This document shows, in pieces, positions 7,478-8,407 of a DNA stretch of 8,407 bases. The number at the start of each line of letters is the position of its first letter. Position 1 is the first letter of the stretch. The notes beneath the pieces were generated by a model. The model was given only the letters and a program-made list of their open reading frames with translations. It searched no databases and had not been told where the DNA came from. The stretch spans positions 1 through 8,407 of the forward strand of contig CAKOXP010000027.1 of the NCBI GenBank assembly GCA_934130175.1, given 5' to 3'. Both the position numbers and the translations under genes were made by a program. This DNA comes from an uncultured Bacilli bacterium. GTDB lineage: Bacteria; Bacillota_I; Bacilli_A; RF39; UBA660.

Positions 7478-8209
7478 ATGTTATATATAAATGAACTCAA
7501 AGAAAGAATAAAGATAATCAAAGAAAAAGGATGGATACCTTGTGGTCATAGTAATTATGGTGATGCTGGATTAAAATTAGAAAGAATGCTAAATATAAAC
7601 TCTGGTGACTTTGAAATTCCAGATTATAATAATATAGAAATAAAAACAAAAAAATCCATTTTTCATAAAACGATTACCTTGTTTAGTGCTACACCAGATA
7701 GTTATCTATTTGAAATAAAAAGACTGCATAAAATGTATGGATATCCAGAAAGAAAAAATAGTACATATAAAGTTTTAAATAAAAGCGTTTTTTGCAAGAA
7801 ATATACTTATATATATAATGGAATATATTTTTCATTAAATGTTAATTATGAAGAAGAAAAAATAGAACTGTTAATTTGTGATAAAAATCTAAATATTATT
7901 GATAAGAATACTAGTTGGTCCTTTTCCTTATTAAAAGAAAAATTAGAAAGAAAACTAAAGTATCTATGTTATGTTACGATAGATACATATTATTCACATT
8001 CACAATTATATGTAAAATATAAAAATGATAGGTATTTTCAATTAAAAAGTTTCTTCGTATTCTTAAAATTAATTGAAAATGGAAAGATTTCCATAACTTT
8101 TCGTATAGGCGTATTTAAATCAGGAAAGAGGAAAGGCCAAATACACGATCACGGTACAGAATTCGGTATAGATGAAATGGACTTACAATTATTGTTTAAT
8201 GAAATATAA
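7478..8209 (+). CDS. MvaI/BcnI-family restriction endonuclease-like protein
   Basis: This is probably a monomeric, metal-dependent DNA endonuclease of the PD-(D/E)xK fold. At 243 residues it is close in size to MvaI (about 246). The N-terminal YGDAGLKLERML (27-38) matches the family's conserved helix with a glutamate (E35). The catalytic pattern follows as D49 in EIPDY, then E54 and K56 in EIKTK, and TLFSATPDS (67-75) comes after. The C-terminal HDHGTEFGI (223-231) and DLQLLF (235-240) also match the family. All expected active-site residues are present, so it is probably active. AGGGAG lies 11 bases before the ATG. It is the only plus-strand protein gene here and looks lower in G+C than ileS (four sampled 60-base lines gave 52 of 240), which hints at transfer. 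No methyltransferase gene is visible. It could be a solitary restriction enzyme, a MutH-like nicking enzyme, or the partner of the divergent HerA ATPase. The specificity cannot be read from the sequence. Confidence 0.82.
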   Translation: MLYINELKERIKIIKEKGWIPCGHSNYGDAGLKLERMLNINSGDFEIPDYNNIEIKTKKSIFHKTITLFSATPDSYLFEIKRLHKMYGYPERKNSTYKVLNKSVFCKKYTYIYNGIYFSLNVNYEEEKIELLICDKNLNIIDKNTSWSFSLLKEKLERKLKYLCYVTIDTYYSHSQLYVKYKNDRYFQLKSFFVFLKLIENGKISITFRIGVFKSGKRKGQIHDHGTEFGIDEMDLQLLFNEI

Positions 8210-8240
8210 AAAATCTTGGATTTTATACCAAGATTTTTTT
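8208..8240. terminator. Bidirectional terminator between the nuclease and tRNA genes
   Basis: AAAAAATCTTGG (8208-8219) and CCAAGATTTTTT (8228-8239) form a 12-bp stem with an 8-base loop. The flanks give a T-run in both directions: TTTTTTT at 8234-8240 on the plus strand and TTTTTT at 8213-8208 on the minus strand. It overlaps the stop codon of the nuclease gene and follows the tRNA-Pro 3' end by nine bases, so it can end both convergent transcripts. Confidence 0.88.
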
Positions 8241-8249
8241 ATTACAAAA

Positions 8250-8326
8250 TGGTCGAGAAGACAGGATTTGAACCTGCAACCTCATGGTCCCAAACCACGT
8301 GCTCTACCAAGTTGAGCCACTTCTCG
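8250..8326 (-). tRNA. tRNA-Pro (anticodon TGG)
   Basis: The 77-base cloverleaf is complete. The acceptor stem CGAGAAG / CTTCTCG is perfect, the D arm is GCTC/GAGC with GG in the loop, and the anticodon stem is CGTGG/CCATG. The loop TTTGGGA gives anticodon TGG, which reads CCN proline codons. The T arm GCAGG/CCTGT holds TTCAAAT. The discriminator is A and the CCA end is encoded (8252-8250). It follows tRNA-Arg by four bases and is probably cotranscribed with it. Confidence 0.96.
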
Positions 8327-8330
8327 AAAA

Positions 8331-8407
<77 letters not shown>

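Overview
The window looks like chromosomal DNA from an AT-rich, Gram-positive-type bacterium (Bacillota or a close relative). Four things point there: the gene order sepF - divIVA - ileS, an isoleucine-type T-box leader, strong GGAGG-type ribosome binding sites, and CCA-encoding tRNA genes. Trp is read from TGG and no gene needs UGA as a sense codon, so the mycoplasma code is not in use. I cannot name a genus.

Most genes lie on the minus strand and are read from right to left. The right edge (8250-8407) holds tRNA-Arg(ACG) and tRNA-Pro(TGG), four bases apart. They end at a hairpin that also serves as the terminator of the only plus-strand protein gene, an MvaI/BcnI-like restriction endonuclease fold protein (7478-8209). 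That gene is divergent, across 117 bases with a promoter candidate facing each way, from a HerA-type hexameric ATPase gene (5591-7360). No DNA methyltransferase gene is visible. This pair is the best candidate for a little-described DNA-processing or defence module.

Next come two cell-division genes, sepF (5397-4969) and divIVA (4932-4495), closely spaced with a promoter candidate before sepF. A weak terminator follows, then a new promoter and a T-box leader (4390-4214) with an ATC (Ile) specifier. The first gene behind this leader is not ileS but a Ca2+/Na+ antiporter of the CaCA superfamily (4191-3238). ileS follows 36 bases later (3201-103) without a leader of its own. Isoleucyl-tRNA charging therefore probably controls both the antiporter and the synthetase.

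The synthetase is a long (1032 aa) type-2, eukaryote-like IleRS. Its HIGH signature is altered to GLHH, the swapped form linked in the literature to very high mupirocin resistance. The left edge (1-102) holds a strong minus-strand hairpin, probably the terminator of the ileS transcript or an attenuator of the next gene, and a possible eight-codon reading frame.

The three most notable points are the altered IleRS signature, the antiporter placed inside the Ile T-box operon, and the HerA / MvaI-like nuclease pair.
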